A stretch of 9,403 bases of DNA from positions 1-9,403 of the forward strand of contig DUGO01000097.1 of the NCBI GenBank assembly GCA_013331375.1, read 5' to 3'. Shown piece by piece: positions 1-5,651 of the stretch. The notes beneath the pieces were generated by a model, which made no database searches, was not told where the DNA came from, and saw nothing but the letters and a program-made list of their open reading frames with translations. This DNA comes from Candidatus Methanoperedentaceae archaeon (lineage in GTDB: Archaea; Halobacteriota; Methanosarcinia; Methanosarcinales; Methanoperedenaceae). The translations under genes were made by a program, and so were the position numbers. Every line of letters starts with the position of its first letter. Within the stretch, counting starts at the first letter, position 1.

Positions 1-603
1 GAGCACGGCGATGCGCATTGAGGCATCCGCAGGCACAGAGGATAATATGGAATACACATCATCAAGACCGGCTCCGCTAATGTCCATAAGCTCTGCAGCC
101 GTGAGTAGGGTACCTGATGATGCAAACTTGAAATTTGCCGTATCTGTCAGGATGCCTGCAAGGAGCGCAGTCGCCATGCGCCCCGTCACATATATCCCCT
201 CCTCCTTCAGGAGCCTGTAAACCATCTCTGACGATGAGCGGGCACTATCGTCATGCAAATAGAATTCTGCCCGGTCAGCGAGAGGTATTGATGCATGATG
301 GTCAATGAACGCGAACCGCCGGGGCTGCAAATCGTTTATCTGGGCGCCTGCTGACGCATCCACAACAACGACAAGGTCATAATCCTCCACAGCAGGCTTG
401 AGTATCACTTTTATATCGAGGTGCCTGACCACAGCCTCAGCAGCCCTGTTAAGAGTATCGACCGCGCCTACCCTGCCCCCCGCTGCCTCGGCAAGGGAGA
501 ACGCGCTTCCTATCGCATCCGGGTCTGCATTCCTGTGGCAGAGGAACAATACATTGCCTGAGTCAAGAAGCCTGCGGTAGAATTCTCTTCCAGGAACCCG
601 CAT
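1..603 (-). CDS. DHH-family phosphoesterase (RecJ/NrnA-like), 3' end cut by window edge
   Basis: This gene encodes the first 201 residues of a DHH phosphoesterase, a metal-dependent family that hydrolyses phosphodiester bonds in short oligonucleotides, cyclic dinucleotides or single-stranded nucleic acid. The order of motifs is diagnostic: motif I around residues 23-29 (H23, N25, D27, D29 in CHRNADPDAIGS), motif II at VVVVDAS (D82), the DHH signature at D101-H102-H103, and motif IV at GILTDTANF (D154). These residues normally bind two divalent metals. The C-terminal DHHA1 substrate domain would lie beyond the left edge, so the subfamily cannot be chosen. The ATG at 603-601 is the first possible start: the prefoldin TAG lies in the same frame just two codons upstream. 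The Shine-Dalgarno is weak, so translation is probably coupled to prefoldin. There is no N-terminal signal or membrane segment, so the protein is cytosolic. Confidence 0.9.
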   Translation of the reverse strand, partial: MRVPGREFYRRLLDSGNVLFLCHRNADPDAIGSAFSLAEAAGGRVGAVDTLNRAAEAVVRHLDIKVILKPAVEDYDLVVVVDASAGAQINDLQPRRFAFIDHHASIPLADRAEFYLHDDSARSSSEMVYRLLKEEGIYVTGRMATALLAGILTDTANFKFASSGTLLTAAELMDISGAGLDDVYSILSSVPADASMRIAVL

Positions 604-609
604 CCGTCG

Positions 610-966
610 CTACTGTGCAGTCGGAGTGCCCATGAGCTGCTTTAGCTGCTCCCGAAGCTGGGTCAGGCGCTTCATGACGCGCTCCTCCTGCTTGCCCAGT
701 GTCTGCAGCCGCAGGCTGAGAGTATCCTTCTTTTCGGTCAGGTCTGAAATCGTCTTCTCCTTTTCAGCCTTGATGAGCAGGTCGCCCACCGACCTGTAGA
801 TTACAGCATCAGCGTCAAGCTTCTTCACTTCCTCAAGTGCCATTTCAGTCTCCTTTATCCATAGCTCGACCTGGTTCTTCTGTCCCACCAGTATCTGTGC
901 CTGCTGCTGCACCTGCTGAAGCTGCGCAATCTGATTCTGAACCTGCGGAGATAATTCGCCACTCAT
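610..966 (-). CDS. pfdB: Prefoldin beta subunit
   Basis: This is the archaeal prefoldin beta subunit of 118 residues, the usual family length. Archaeal prefoldin is an alpha2-beta4 jellyfish-shaped hexamer that holds unfolded proteins and passes them to the thermosome. Two long coiled-coil helices are visible (about residues 5-47 and 67-112, rich in Q, K, E and L with heptad spacing), joined by a short beta-hairpin around VIYRSVGDLLIK (56-67) that forms the hexamer core. A GTG three codons upstream (975) could be read as the start, but it sits inside the Shine-Dalgarno AGGTGA at 972-977. That site is 5 nt from the ATG at 966, so I choose the ATG. The stop is TAG. The gene follows secD after 48 nt and precedes the DHH gene by 6 nt. 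Confidence 0.95.
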   Translation of the reverse strand: MSGELSPQVQNQIAQLQQVQQQAQILVGQKNQVELWIKETEMALEEVKKLDADAVIYRSVGDLLIKAEKEKTISDLTEKKDTLSLRLQTLGKQEERVMKRLTQLREQLKQLMGTPTAQ

Positions 967-971
967 TATTT

Positions 972-977
972 TCACCT
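972..977 (-). promoter_or_regulatory. Shine-Dalgarno that fixes the prefoldin start
   Basis: On the minus strand the sequence reads AGGTGA, then AAATA, then ATG. The 5-nt spacing is right for the ATG at 966. The GTG at 975 lies within the site itself and is therefore unlikely to be the start. Confidence 0.65.
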
Positions 978-1006
978 GTGATTTGAGCCTACAATGTAAC
1001 TACTCG

Positions 1007-1014
1007 ATTTAAAA
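1007..1014 (-). promoter_or_regulatory. Possible TATA box for prefoldin-DHH unit
   Basis: The minus strand reads TTTTAAAT directly after the secD stop codon. Its centre is about 45 nt upstream of the prefoldin ATG, which would place transcription initiation near 985 with a leader of roughly 20 nt that includes the Shine-Dalgarno. A promoter here would let prefoldin be expressed apart from secFD, but read-through from secD is equally possible. Confidence 0.35.
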
Positions 1015-2763
1015 CTATTCATAGTCCTCGTCTTCATCTGCAACAGCCAGTTCACCTTTCAGTGATTCATGTATTATCCTTGCGTATGCAGGTCGCGCAA
1101 TGCCCACGCCAACGATCACGCCTATTATGGTTGTTATGGCAAATCCTTTCAGGGAGCCGAATCCTAAGGTTAACAGGGGGAGAAGCGCAAAAAACACAGT
1201 TGCTGCTGCCATGAGAATAATTGAGAACGCCTTCAGTACACGCATCTTGTATATTTTTATTGGCGGAAGCTTGCCACCGTGCAGGACTTCATCTGTAATT
1301 ATGATCAGGTGGTCAATGCCCGTGCCAACTACGGCGATTATTCCCGTTATGCTTGCCAGGTCAAGTTGCCACCCAAAAAACTGCCCTATAAGTGGCAGCC
1401 ATGGTAGTGGTGGTAGCGAAGCGAATCCAAGGATTATGATGACTTCACTGGTAGAGGTTGCGAGCATGGGCACGATGATGCGGTTTCTCCTGTAACGCAG
1501 GGCGACAATGATCGCAACTGCCAGCACCGCAACAATACCGGCAAAGACGAGCTGCAGCTTGAACTGCTCACCCAGAGAGGCTGAAACCTGTCCCGAACCT
1601 ATCACTTTGAGGGTGACCGGGAGCGCACCCGCGCGGAGGTGCACCTGCAGTTCTCTTGCAGCCTCTTTTCCGCCCGTACCGGTCGATGCAACAAGGTCGC
1701 TGACCGGCGCCCTCTGTATCTGCGCTGCAAGCGAATCGGTCATGGTCGCATTATAGACCACCCTGTCATCGAGATACATTATCAGGCTGTGCCTGTCGGG
1801 TTCTCTCGTGGCATTGTATCTGATGGCTGCATCTCTCAGGGCACCAGCTCCCTCTGCGTTCAGGGTGAAGGGCACGCCCCACGCCCCACGCTCATCCACC
1901 CTGGGCACGCCGACTTCGTCTATCTGCTCCCCGTACAGCACATGTTCTGTCCTGTTGCCCTCGACATGCAGCCTTATCTCGAACTTGCCGGGCGTGGCTG
2001 CGATATTCTCGGCTTCGGACAGATTGTATACGCCAGCCAGGTCTATGAGCAGATACTTGTCACTGGGTCTTATCTGTATATCCTTGAGCCCGAGCCCATT
2101 CAGCTTCCGGTCGAGAATTGTCTTCGTGTCATCCCTCGTATTGGTAGTGACCGCATCGCTGAAGTATGAGACCTTCCCACCCACCGGCTTGAGAAGGGAG
2201 TTCAATCCGTCCTCGGTGACGCTTTTGCGTATCTCATATGCGGGCTCATCTCCACGCTGCGTGAAGACCACTTCAGTGTCAAGCCTGCCAGACAGGAATC
2301 TTTGCAGTACCTGCTGCTTTGTAGCAGAAAGCGTTACACTCGTGCGGTTATCGCTGAAGGTGCTACTTGAGCTGCCGTAGCCTAGTGAATCGATTGTTTC
2401 ATTCGAGGCTGTCCCGTTGAACGTGAACGTGATATGGGTAGAGGTTGCATCCGTAACAGTGACGCCCGTACCGAGAAGCCTCTCATATTCCTGGCTGATT
2501 ATTTTTGTCTCATCTGCACTGGCCTGTACCACCGCCCCCTCAAGCTGAAGCTGGAGCCACGTTCCCCCGTCGAGGTCAAGCCCGTATTTCAGCCCTGTAC
2601 CGAGATCACTTGAAATAAGTACAGGTGAAAAGATAGCTAACAAAGAACCTGCAACGGCTAACACCCATATAAGTACCCTGAAATCGTTCTTGAGCAGAGG
2701 TTCTGATTCTGCCGGCTGCCATGCGGCTCTTGCAGTTTTCCTCTTTATCGCTTTCCTGTTCAT
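1015..2763 (-). CDS. secD: Protein-export membrane protein SecD
   Basis: SecD is the larger half of the SecDF accessory complex, an RND-superfamily membrane protein that works with SecYE to promote export or folding on the outer face; archaea lack SecA. The 582-residue protein has a basic N-terminus, TM1 at about 28-51 and the family motif GLDLDGGTWLQL (61-72). A long extracytoplasmic domain follows to about residue 400. The C-terminal half carries five membrane segments, including the conserved LDLASITGIIAVVGTGIDHL stretch (the TM4 region that carries the polar residues of SecD) and LKGFAITTIIGVIVGVGIA. It ends in an acidic tail, EDEDYE. The length is at the upper end for archaeal SecD. The ATG overlaps the secF stop by 4 nt (ATGA, 2760-2763), indicating translational coupling and equal dosage. 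The stop is TAG. Confidence 0.95.
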   Translation of the reverse strand: MNRKAIKRKTARAAWQPAESEPLLKNDFRVLIWVLAVAGSLLAIFSPVLISSDLGTGLKYGLDLDGGTWLQLQLEGAVVQASADETKIISQEYERLLGTGVTVTDATSTHITFTFNGTASNETIDSLGYGSSSSTFSDNRTSVTLSATKQQVLQRFLSGRLDTEVVFTQRGDEPAYEIRKSVTEDGLNSLLKPVGGKVSYFSDAVTTNTRDDTKTILDRKLNGLGLKDIQIRPSDKYLLIDLAGVYNLSEAENIAATPGKFEIRLHVEGNRTEHVLYGEQIDEVGVPRVDERGAWGVPFTLNAEGAGALRDAAIRYNATREPDRHSLIMYLDDRVVYNATMTDSLAAQIQRAPVSDLVASTGTGGKEAARELQVHLRAGALPVTLKVIGSGQVSASLGEQFKLQLVFAGIVAVLAVAIIVALRYRRNRIIVPMLATSTSEVIIILGFASLPPLPWLPLIGQFFGWQLDLASITGIIAVVGTGIDHLIIITDEVLHGGKLPPIKIYKMRVLKAFSIILMAAATVFFALLPLLTLGFGSLKGFAITTIIGVIVGVGIARPAYARIIHESLKGELAVADEDEDYE

Positions 2764-3662
2764 ACCTTCTCACCCCTGCGCTCAAGATATAGCCTGAGAA
2801 TGCCTGTGTTCAGCATCCACGTGTTCAATATGTCTGCAATGAGCCCGAAAATGAGAACGGTCGAAATGTCAGAGACGATGTCAATCCTTGAAAAGGACGG
2901 CACGATGATGTACGCGCCTGTTGAGACCGCGAACATGACCACAAGCGCGGCAAGTGTTGTGAGCGTCATCGTAAGCCCTGTCTTCATCGCCTCTCGTATC
3001 TTCATCTTCAACTCCCCTGTCCGCTTCAGCAGCCGTGTTGTGAGCAGCATATCGGTGTCAACGGAATAACCGATGAGCATCAACAGTGCAGCCACAGTTC
3101 CCATCGAAAGTCTCATGCCCACCACATCCATCATTGCGGCTGCAAACACGATATCAGAAAAAGCGGAAAGGATAACGGCTGTTGATGGGACGAATGTCCT
3201 GAAGAATACAAAGACGATTATCGCCATGAGCAGGAAAGATAATAAAACGAGCCTCACAGTTTCCTGCTGGAGAGCCCTGCCGAATATCTCGCCAACATGC
3301 TTGATATCTGCGCCGCTGTATTTCTGGTCAATTATCTGGTTAAGTCTCTTCTGCCGTGCATCGTCCATAGTGCTGAACTGGAGCAGCTTCCTGTTCCCGT
3401 ACTCCTGTGCCTCCCTGACGTTCACTATCGGGAAATCCGAAAACTCGTTGAGGAGCTGCTGCGGGGTCTCGTCGGTATTTATCGTCACCACCGTACCCCC
3501 TGTGAACTCCATGCCGAGCTTAAGAGGTAGATTTTCAGGCGACGTGTACGCATGGAAAGCCAGGATACCGAGTGAAAATAACAGAACTATCAATGGCAGG
3601 ATGACCATCATTTTTGGGCTCGTCCTGTCGATGTAATCGTTTATGAGTTTATCAGCGTCCAT
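2760..3662 (-). CDS. secF: Protein-export membrane protein SecF
   Basis: SecF is the smaller partner of SecD in the SecDF complex. The 300-residue protein shows TM1 at about 18-38, the first extracytoplasmic motif GMEFTGGTVV (50-59), a short periplasmic-type domain with the motif VGEIFGRAL (123-131), and then five membrane helices. The conserved TM4 region is AALLMLIGYSVDTDMLL (191-207), the archaeal version of the bacterial GYSINDT motif. The ATG at 3662 gives an N-terminus (MDADKLINDY) that fits the family. A longer reading to 3839 would run 119 nt into the divergent dCMP deaminase gene and is rejected. No good Shine-Dalgarno precedes the ATG, but a TATA element centred near 3690 lies about 28 nt upstream, so the message is probably leaderless. 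The stop overlaps the secD start. Confidence 0.95.
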   Translation of the reverse strand: MDADKLINDYIDRTSPKMMVILPLIVLLFSLGILAFHAYTSPENLPLKLGMEFTGGTVVTINTDETPQQLLNEFSDFPIVNVREAQEYGNRKLLQFSTMDDARQKRLNQIIDQKYSGADIKHVGEIFGRALQQETVRLVLLSFLLMAIIVFVFFRTFVPSTAVILSAFSDIVFAAAMMDVVGMRLSMGTVAALLMLIGYSVDTDMLLTTRLLKRTGELKMKIREAMKTGLTMTLTTLAALVVMFAVSTGAYIIVPSFSRIDIVSDISTVLIFGLIADILNTWMLNTGILRLYLERRGEKV

Positions 3663-3720
3663 ACCACTGCGATAACGCCAACACAATATATTTACCTTTT
3701 GCTGCGCATCATGGGGCAGG
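3663..3720. promoter_or_regulatory. Divergent promoter region secF / dCMP deaminase with one central TATA element
   Basis: Only 58 nt separate the two divergent start codons. The only AT-rich tract is ATATATTTA at 3686-3694, nearly symmetric at its core. On the minus strand it reads TAAATATAT, centred about 28 nt from the secF ATG. On the plus strand it is about 31-32 nt from the dCMP deaminase ATG. Both spacings suit archaeal initiation about 26 nt from the TATA centre, with no leader or a very short one. One element may therefore serve both genes. Confidence 0.6.
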
Positions 3721-4161
3721 ATGAGACCATCCATAGATGAATATTTCATGGAAATCGCAAAAGTGGTTGCAGGGCGCTCGACCTGCCTGCGGAACAAGGT
3801 GGGGGCTGTGATAGTCAGGGATAAACGGATAATATCCACAGGCTACAACGGTGCGCCAAGGAACCTCAAGCACTGCCTTGAGATAGGCTGCATCAGGCAG
3901 CAGAACAATATCGAATCCGGGACACGCCATGAGCTCTGCAGGGCTGTCCACGCCGAGCAGAATGCCATCATACAGGCTGCCCTCCACGGCGTCAGCGTGG
4001 AAGACGGGACGATTTACTGCACTCACCAGCCCTGCATACTGTGCGCAAAGATGCTCATCAACGCCCATATCCAGCGCGTTGTGTTCGGGACACAGTACCC
4101 GGACAGGGCTGCGCTTGACTTCTTTGAGAGCGCGGGAGTGGAGGTCATGAAGCTTGGATGA
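3721..4161 (+). CDS. Deoxycytidylate (dCMP) deaminase family, zinc-dependent
   Basis: The 146-residue protein belongs to the cytidine/deoxycytidylate deaminase superfamily. By its overall pattern (ComEB / dCMP deaminase type) it should convert dCMP to dUMP, the precursor of dTMP. The zinc-binding and catalytic residues are present: H77-A78-E79 in AVHAEQNAI, with E79 as the proton shuttle, and P104-C105-x-x-C108 in [11 protein letters not shown]. The N-terminal stretch [20 protein letters not shown] (28-47) is typical of dCMP deaminases and forms part of the nucleotide pocket. Further Cys and His residues (C22, C52, C57, H70) resemble the second metal site seen in some members. The ATG at 3721 gives the standard N-terminus ([13 protein letters not shown]). 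The last 8 nt overlap the CarS gene. A related nucleotide deaminase specificity cannot be excluded by eye. Confidence 0.88.
   Translation: MRPSIDEYFMEIAKVVAGRSTCLRNKVGAVIVRDKRIISTGYNGAPRNLKHCLEIGCIRQQNNIESGTRHELCRAVHAEQNAIIQAALHGVSVEDGTIYCTHQPCILCAKMLINAHIQRVVFGTQYPDRAALDFFESAGVEVMKLG
4140..4145 (+). promoter_or_regulatory. Strong Shine-Dalgarno supporting a TTG start for CarS
   Basis: The sequence GGAGGT inside the end of the dCMP deaminase gene lies 8 nt before a TTG at 4154. No ATG in the CarS frame exists nearby; the ATG at 4147 is in the deaminase frame. This makes TTG the likely start and makes translation of CarS depend on the upstream reading frame. Confidence 0.7.
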
Positions 4162-4711
4162 CGGCATTCTCAGTGTCACTGCAAGTGCGCTGTGGCTGAT
4201 GCTGCCTGCCTATATCGCAAACCCGACAGCAGCCTTCTTCGGCGGAGAGCGCTTCGGGAAAGTAGTGCCGCTGGACATGGGGAAAACCATACACGGCAAG
4301 CGAATCCTGGGTGACGGGAAGACGGTGCGTGGGACGGCATCCGGGCTTGCGTGCGGGATTCTCACCGCGGTTTTGCAGACAGAAGCCACCAGGTATCTGG
4401 GTACGGGCGCTTTTGTAGCGTTCCCTCCGGCTGCAATGATATGCATGCCTGCAGGCGCTCTCCTCGGTGACATGGCAAAGAGCTTTTTAAAGCGCAGGCT
4501 CGGATACGAAAGAGGCGCCGCGCTGCTGCTTGCCGACCAGCTCGACTTTGTTGCAGGCGCATGGGCTCTCACATATATCTTTGCACGCGGCTGGTTCGAA
4601 GCCGTTTTCTCCTTTCCTGTGGTCATCGTCGTACTTATCGTTACGCCGCTCCTTCACAGGCTAACGAACAAGCTGGGCTACATGATTAAAGTGAAAAAAG
4701 AGCCGTGGTGA
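4154..4711 (+). CDS. carS: CDP-archaeol synthase (CTP:2,3-di-O-geranylgeranylglycerol-1-phosphate cytidylyltransferase)
   Basis: CarS activates unsaturated archaetidic acid with CTP to give CDP-archaeol, the branch point for archaeal phospholipid head groups. It is an integral membrane enzyme distantly related to bacterial CdsA. The 185-residue protein has the family's usual length and hallmarks. It opens with [15 protein letters not shown] (17-31), followed by the cytoplasmic polar loop [21 protein letters not shown] (40-60) with its invariant DGKT-RG. The second conserved segment is [21 protein letters not shown] (101-121), and then DQLDFVAGA (128-136). Hydrophobic segments lie at about 10-30, 61-78, 86-108, 126-146 and 151-168, with a basic C-terminus. 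It starts at TTG behind GGAGGT and overlaps the deaminase gene by 8 nt, so the two are co-transcribed and probably coupled. It ends with TGA, 104 nt before the Hsp20 gene. Confidence 0.93.
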   Translation: MDDGILSVTASALWLMLPAYIANPTAAFFGGERFGKVVPLDMGKTIHGKRILGDGKTVRGTASGLACGILTAVLQTEATRYLGTGAFVAFPPAAMICMPAGALLGDMAKSFLKRRLGYERGAALLLADQLDFVAGAWALTYIFARGWFEAVFSFPVVIVVLIVTPLLHRLTNKLGYMIKVKKEPW

Positions 4712-4717
4712 GTGGTA

Positions 4718-4722
4718 TTTTT
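4718..4722 (+). terminator. Short T-tract after CarS
   Basis: Five T residues follow the CarS stop by 6 nt. Archaeal RNA polymerase can terminate at oligo-T tracts without a hairpin. The tract is short and would be only a weak terminator, but it lies in the right place between two transcription units. Confidence 0.3.
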
Positions 4723-4748
4723 GAGTAAGTTGCAGAAGACCACAACAA

Positions 4749-4756
4749 TTATATTT
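4749..4756 (+). promoter_or_regulatory. Probable TATA box for the Hsp20 gene
   Basis: TTATATTT stands in the 104-nt gap before the Hsp20 gene. Initiation about 26 nt from its centre would fall near 4779, just before the inverted repeat at 4781-4800, giving a leader of about 36 nt with GGGAG at 4801-4805 as Shine-Dalgarno. A second, weaker T-rich candidate is at 4771-4777. Confidence 0.5.
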
Positions 4757-4780
4757 CCATAGACACAATCGTTTTTATGG

Positions 4781-4800
4781 GATATTCCGAAGGGGATATC
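4781..4800 (+). promoter_or_regulatory. Inverted repeat in the Hsp20 leader (candidate heat-shock operator or RNA hairpin)
   Basis: Two 8-nt arms, GATATTCC and GGGATATC, are separated by GAAG. Seven of eight positions are complementary as DNA and all eight in RNA if the T:G position is counted as a wobble. The element covers the predicted transcription start or early leader and ends just before the GGGAG ribosome-binding site. It could be a repressor operator, as known for Phr in Pyrococcus and HSR1 in Archaeoglobus (which have different sequences), or a temperature-sensitive leader hairpin. The function is inferred. Confidence 0.5.
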
Positions 4801-4815
4801 GGGAGAGTGTGACAG

Positions 4816-5340
4816 ATGGCTAAGAATAAGGAGAAAGAGCAAGAGGAAAAGGAAGAGCGGCTGCCAGTAGTGAGGCGTCCCGGAGTTGTGGGACCCTTTG
4901 ACATGTGGAGAGACATGCACAGGACGTTCAGTGACTTCATGACCAATTTCGATGAATTTTTCTGGACGCCCCGGATGCTCAGTCCTGCATGGGGCTGGTT
5001 CGCGGGTCCGCGCGAGCCCTACCTTGACCTTGTGGATGAGGGTAAGACATTAAAGCTGACTGCAGAGCTGCCCGGGATACCAAGGGAAAATATCGAAATC
5101 AATGTCACGGACAGGGGCATAGAGATATCCGCAGAGGCAAAGGAAGAGAAAGAGAGGAAGCGCGAAGGATACATAATGCAGGAAAGGGGCTACTCGAGGT
5201 TCTACAGGAGGCTTGCGTTCCCCGCAGAAGTCCTGCCCGACGACGCTAAAGCCTCGTTCAGGGACGGCGTGCTTGAGATAATAGTCCCGAAGAAAGTGGC
5301 AACGTCTGCCCTGAAGAGCCGCAAGGTTGAGATTGAATAA
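4816..5340 (+). CDS. hsp20: Small heat shock protein, Hsp20/alpha-crystallin family
   Basis: This 174-residue ATP-independent holdase binds unfolding proteins in large oligomers and keeps them refoldable. The N-terminus (2-16) is highly charged (K/E-rich). It is followed by an aromatic-rich arm (27-62: FDMWRDMH, FDEFFW, WGWF), typical of the variable substrate-binding arm. The alpha-crystallin domain spans about 66-160, with the conserved strand and turn LTAELPGIPRENI (81-93), the dimerising loop rich in E/K/R (106-125), and the signature ASFRDGVLEIIVPK (146-159). The tail has a V-E-I (171-173) that matches the I/V-x-I motif used to dock neighbouring dimers. The ATG at 4816 follows GGGAG at 10 nt. 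Regulation is likely through the inverted repeat in its leader. It lies 44 nt upstream of a small zinc-ribbon gene. Confidence 0.95.
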   Translation: MAKNKEKEQEEKEERLPVVRRPGVVGPFDMWRDMHRTFSDFMTNFDEFFWTPRMLSPAWGWFAGPREPYLDLVDEGKTLKLTAELPGIPRENIEINVTDRGIEISAEAKEEKERKREGYIMQERGYSRFYRRLAFPAEVLPDDAKASFRDGVLEIIVPKKVATSALKSRKVEIE

Positions 5341-5384
5341 CCGGGATGAAATAAAACAATTAATAAGAGGTTAAGGGTATTTGT

Positions 5385-5534
5385 ATGTGCAGTGTGGGAG
5401 ATTCGTTCGGGGTCGAAATAGACACTGAAGTGCGCCAGTACGAGTGCAACAACTGCGGCAAAACCTTCAAAAGCCTCGGTTCCGCTGTAAGCTGCCCGAA
5501 GTGCTACTCCAAGGATGTGAAGCAGGTCGATTGA
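5385..5534 (+). CDS. Small zinc-ribbon protein (49 aa)
   Basis: This short gene starts at ATG 5385 and stops at TGA 5532-5534. The product has two CxxC knuckles, C21-N-N-C24 and C37-P-K-C40, spaced 12 residues apart in the pattern YECNNCGKTF...SCPKCYS. This is a classic single rubredoxin-like zinc ribbon with only about 19 residues before it. AGGG at 5374-5377 lies 7 nt upstream as a possible Shine-Dalgarno. An AATTAATAA tract at 5358-5366 could be a TATA box for near-leaderless transcription instead. Proteins of this kind occur widely in archaea as nucleic-acid or protein adaptors, but no specific role is assigned to this one. Its place 44 nt after Hsp20 and before a strong hairpin suggests it is co-expressed with Hsp20. 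I am confident it is coding and unsure of its function. Confidence 0.8.
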   Translation: MCSVGDSFGVEIDTEVRQYECNNCGKTFKSLGSAVSCPKCYSKDVKQVD

Positions 5535-5550
5535 GCTGACCGTGCATATG

Positions 5551-5586
5551 CAGGACCGGTATAGCTCTGGCTATATTCGGTACCTG
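5551..5586 (+). terminator. Strong 14-bp stem-loop after the zinc-ribbon gene
   Basis: Three complementary blocks nest around a TCTG loop (5566-5569): CAGG with CCTG (5551-5554/5583-5586), ACCG with CGGT (5555-5558/5578-5581), and TATAGC with GCTATA (5560-5565/5570-5575). Only a G opposite TT and one bulged A interrupt the stem. It begins 17 nt after the zinc-ribbon stop, next to a perfect 10-nt palindrome TGCATATGCA (5543-5552). A T-rich stretch follows at 5601-5612. A transcript-end structure is the simplest reading. It could also be part of a small RNA or a protein-binding site. Confidence 0.55.
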
Positions 5587-5621
5587 AACATTACGTTCTG
5601 AGTTTTCCCTTCAAACAAACC

Positions 5622-5630
5622 TTTAAATAT
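5622..5630 (+). promoter_or_regulatory. Canonical archaeal TATA box for the NifB-ferredoxin-DUF166 operon
   Basis: TTTAAATAT is centred 26 nt upstream of the ATG at 5652. This matches the usual distance to the start site, so transcription should begin at or next to the start codon. No Shine-Dalgarno is present between the two. The message is therefore predicted to be leaderless. Confidence 0.75.
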
Positions 5631-5651
5631 ATTACGGCGAGACAATCAGCC

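Noticed and set aside
1639..2380. Long plus-strand frames opposite secD
   Set aside because: They are antisense to a clear secD with all its motifs; their products show no family features.
2760..3839. Longer version of SecF starting at 3839
   Set aside because: It would run 119 nt into the divergent dCMP deaminase, and the added N-terminus is not SecF-like; the ATG at 3662 fits the family.
4678..4920. Minus-strand frame with a leucine- and phenylalanine-rich stretch
   Set aside because: It is the reverse complement of the Lys/Glu-rich start of Hsp20, which always yields Leu/Phe/Ser runs, and it covers the Hsp20 promoter.
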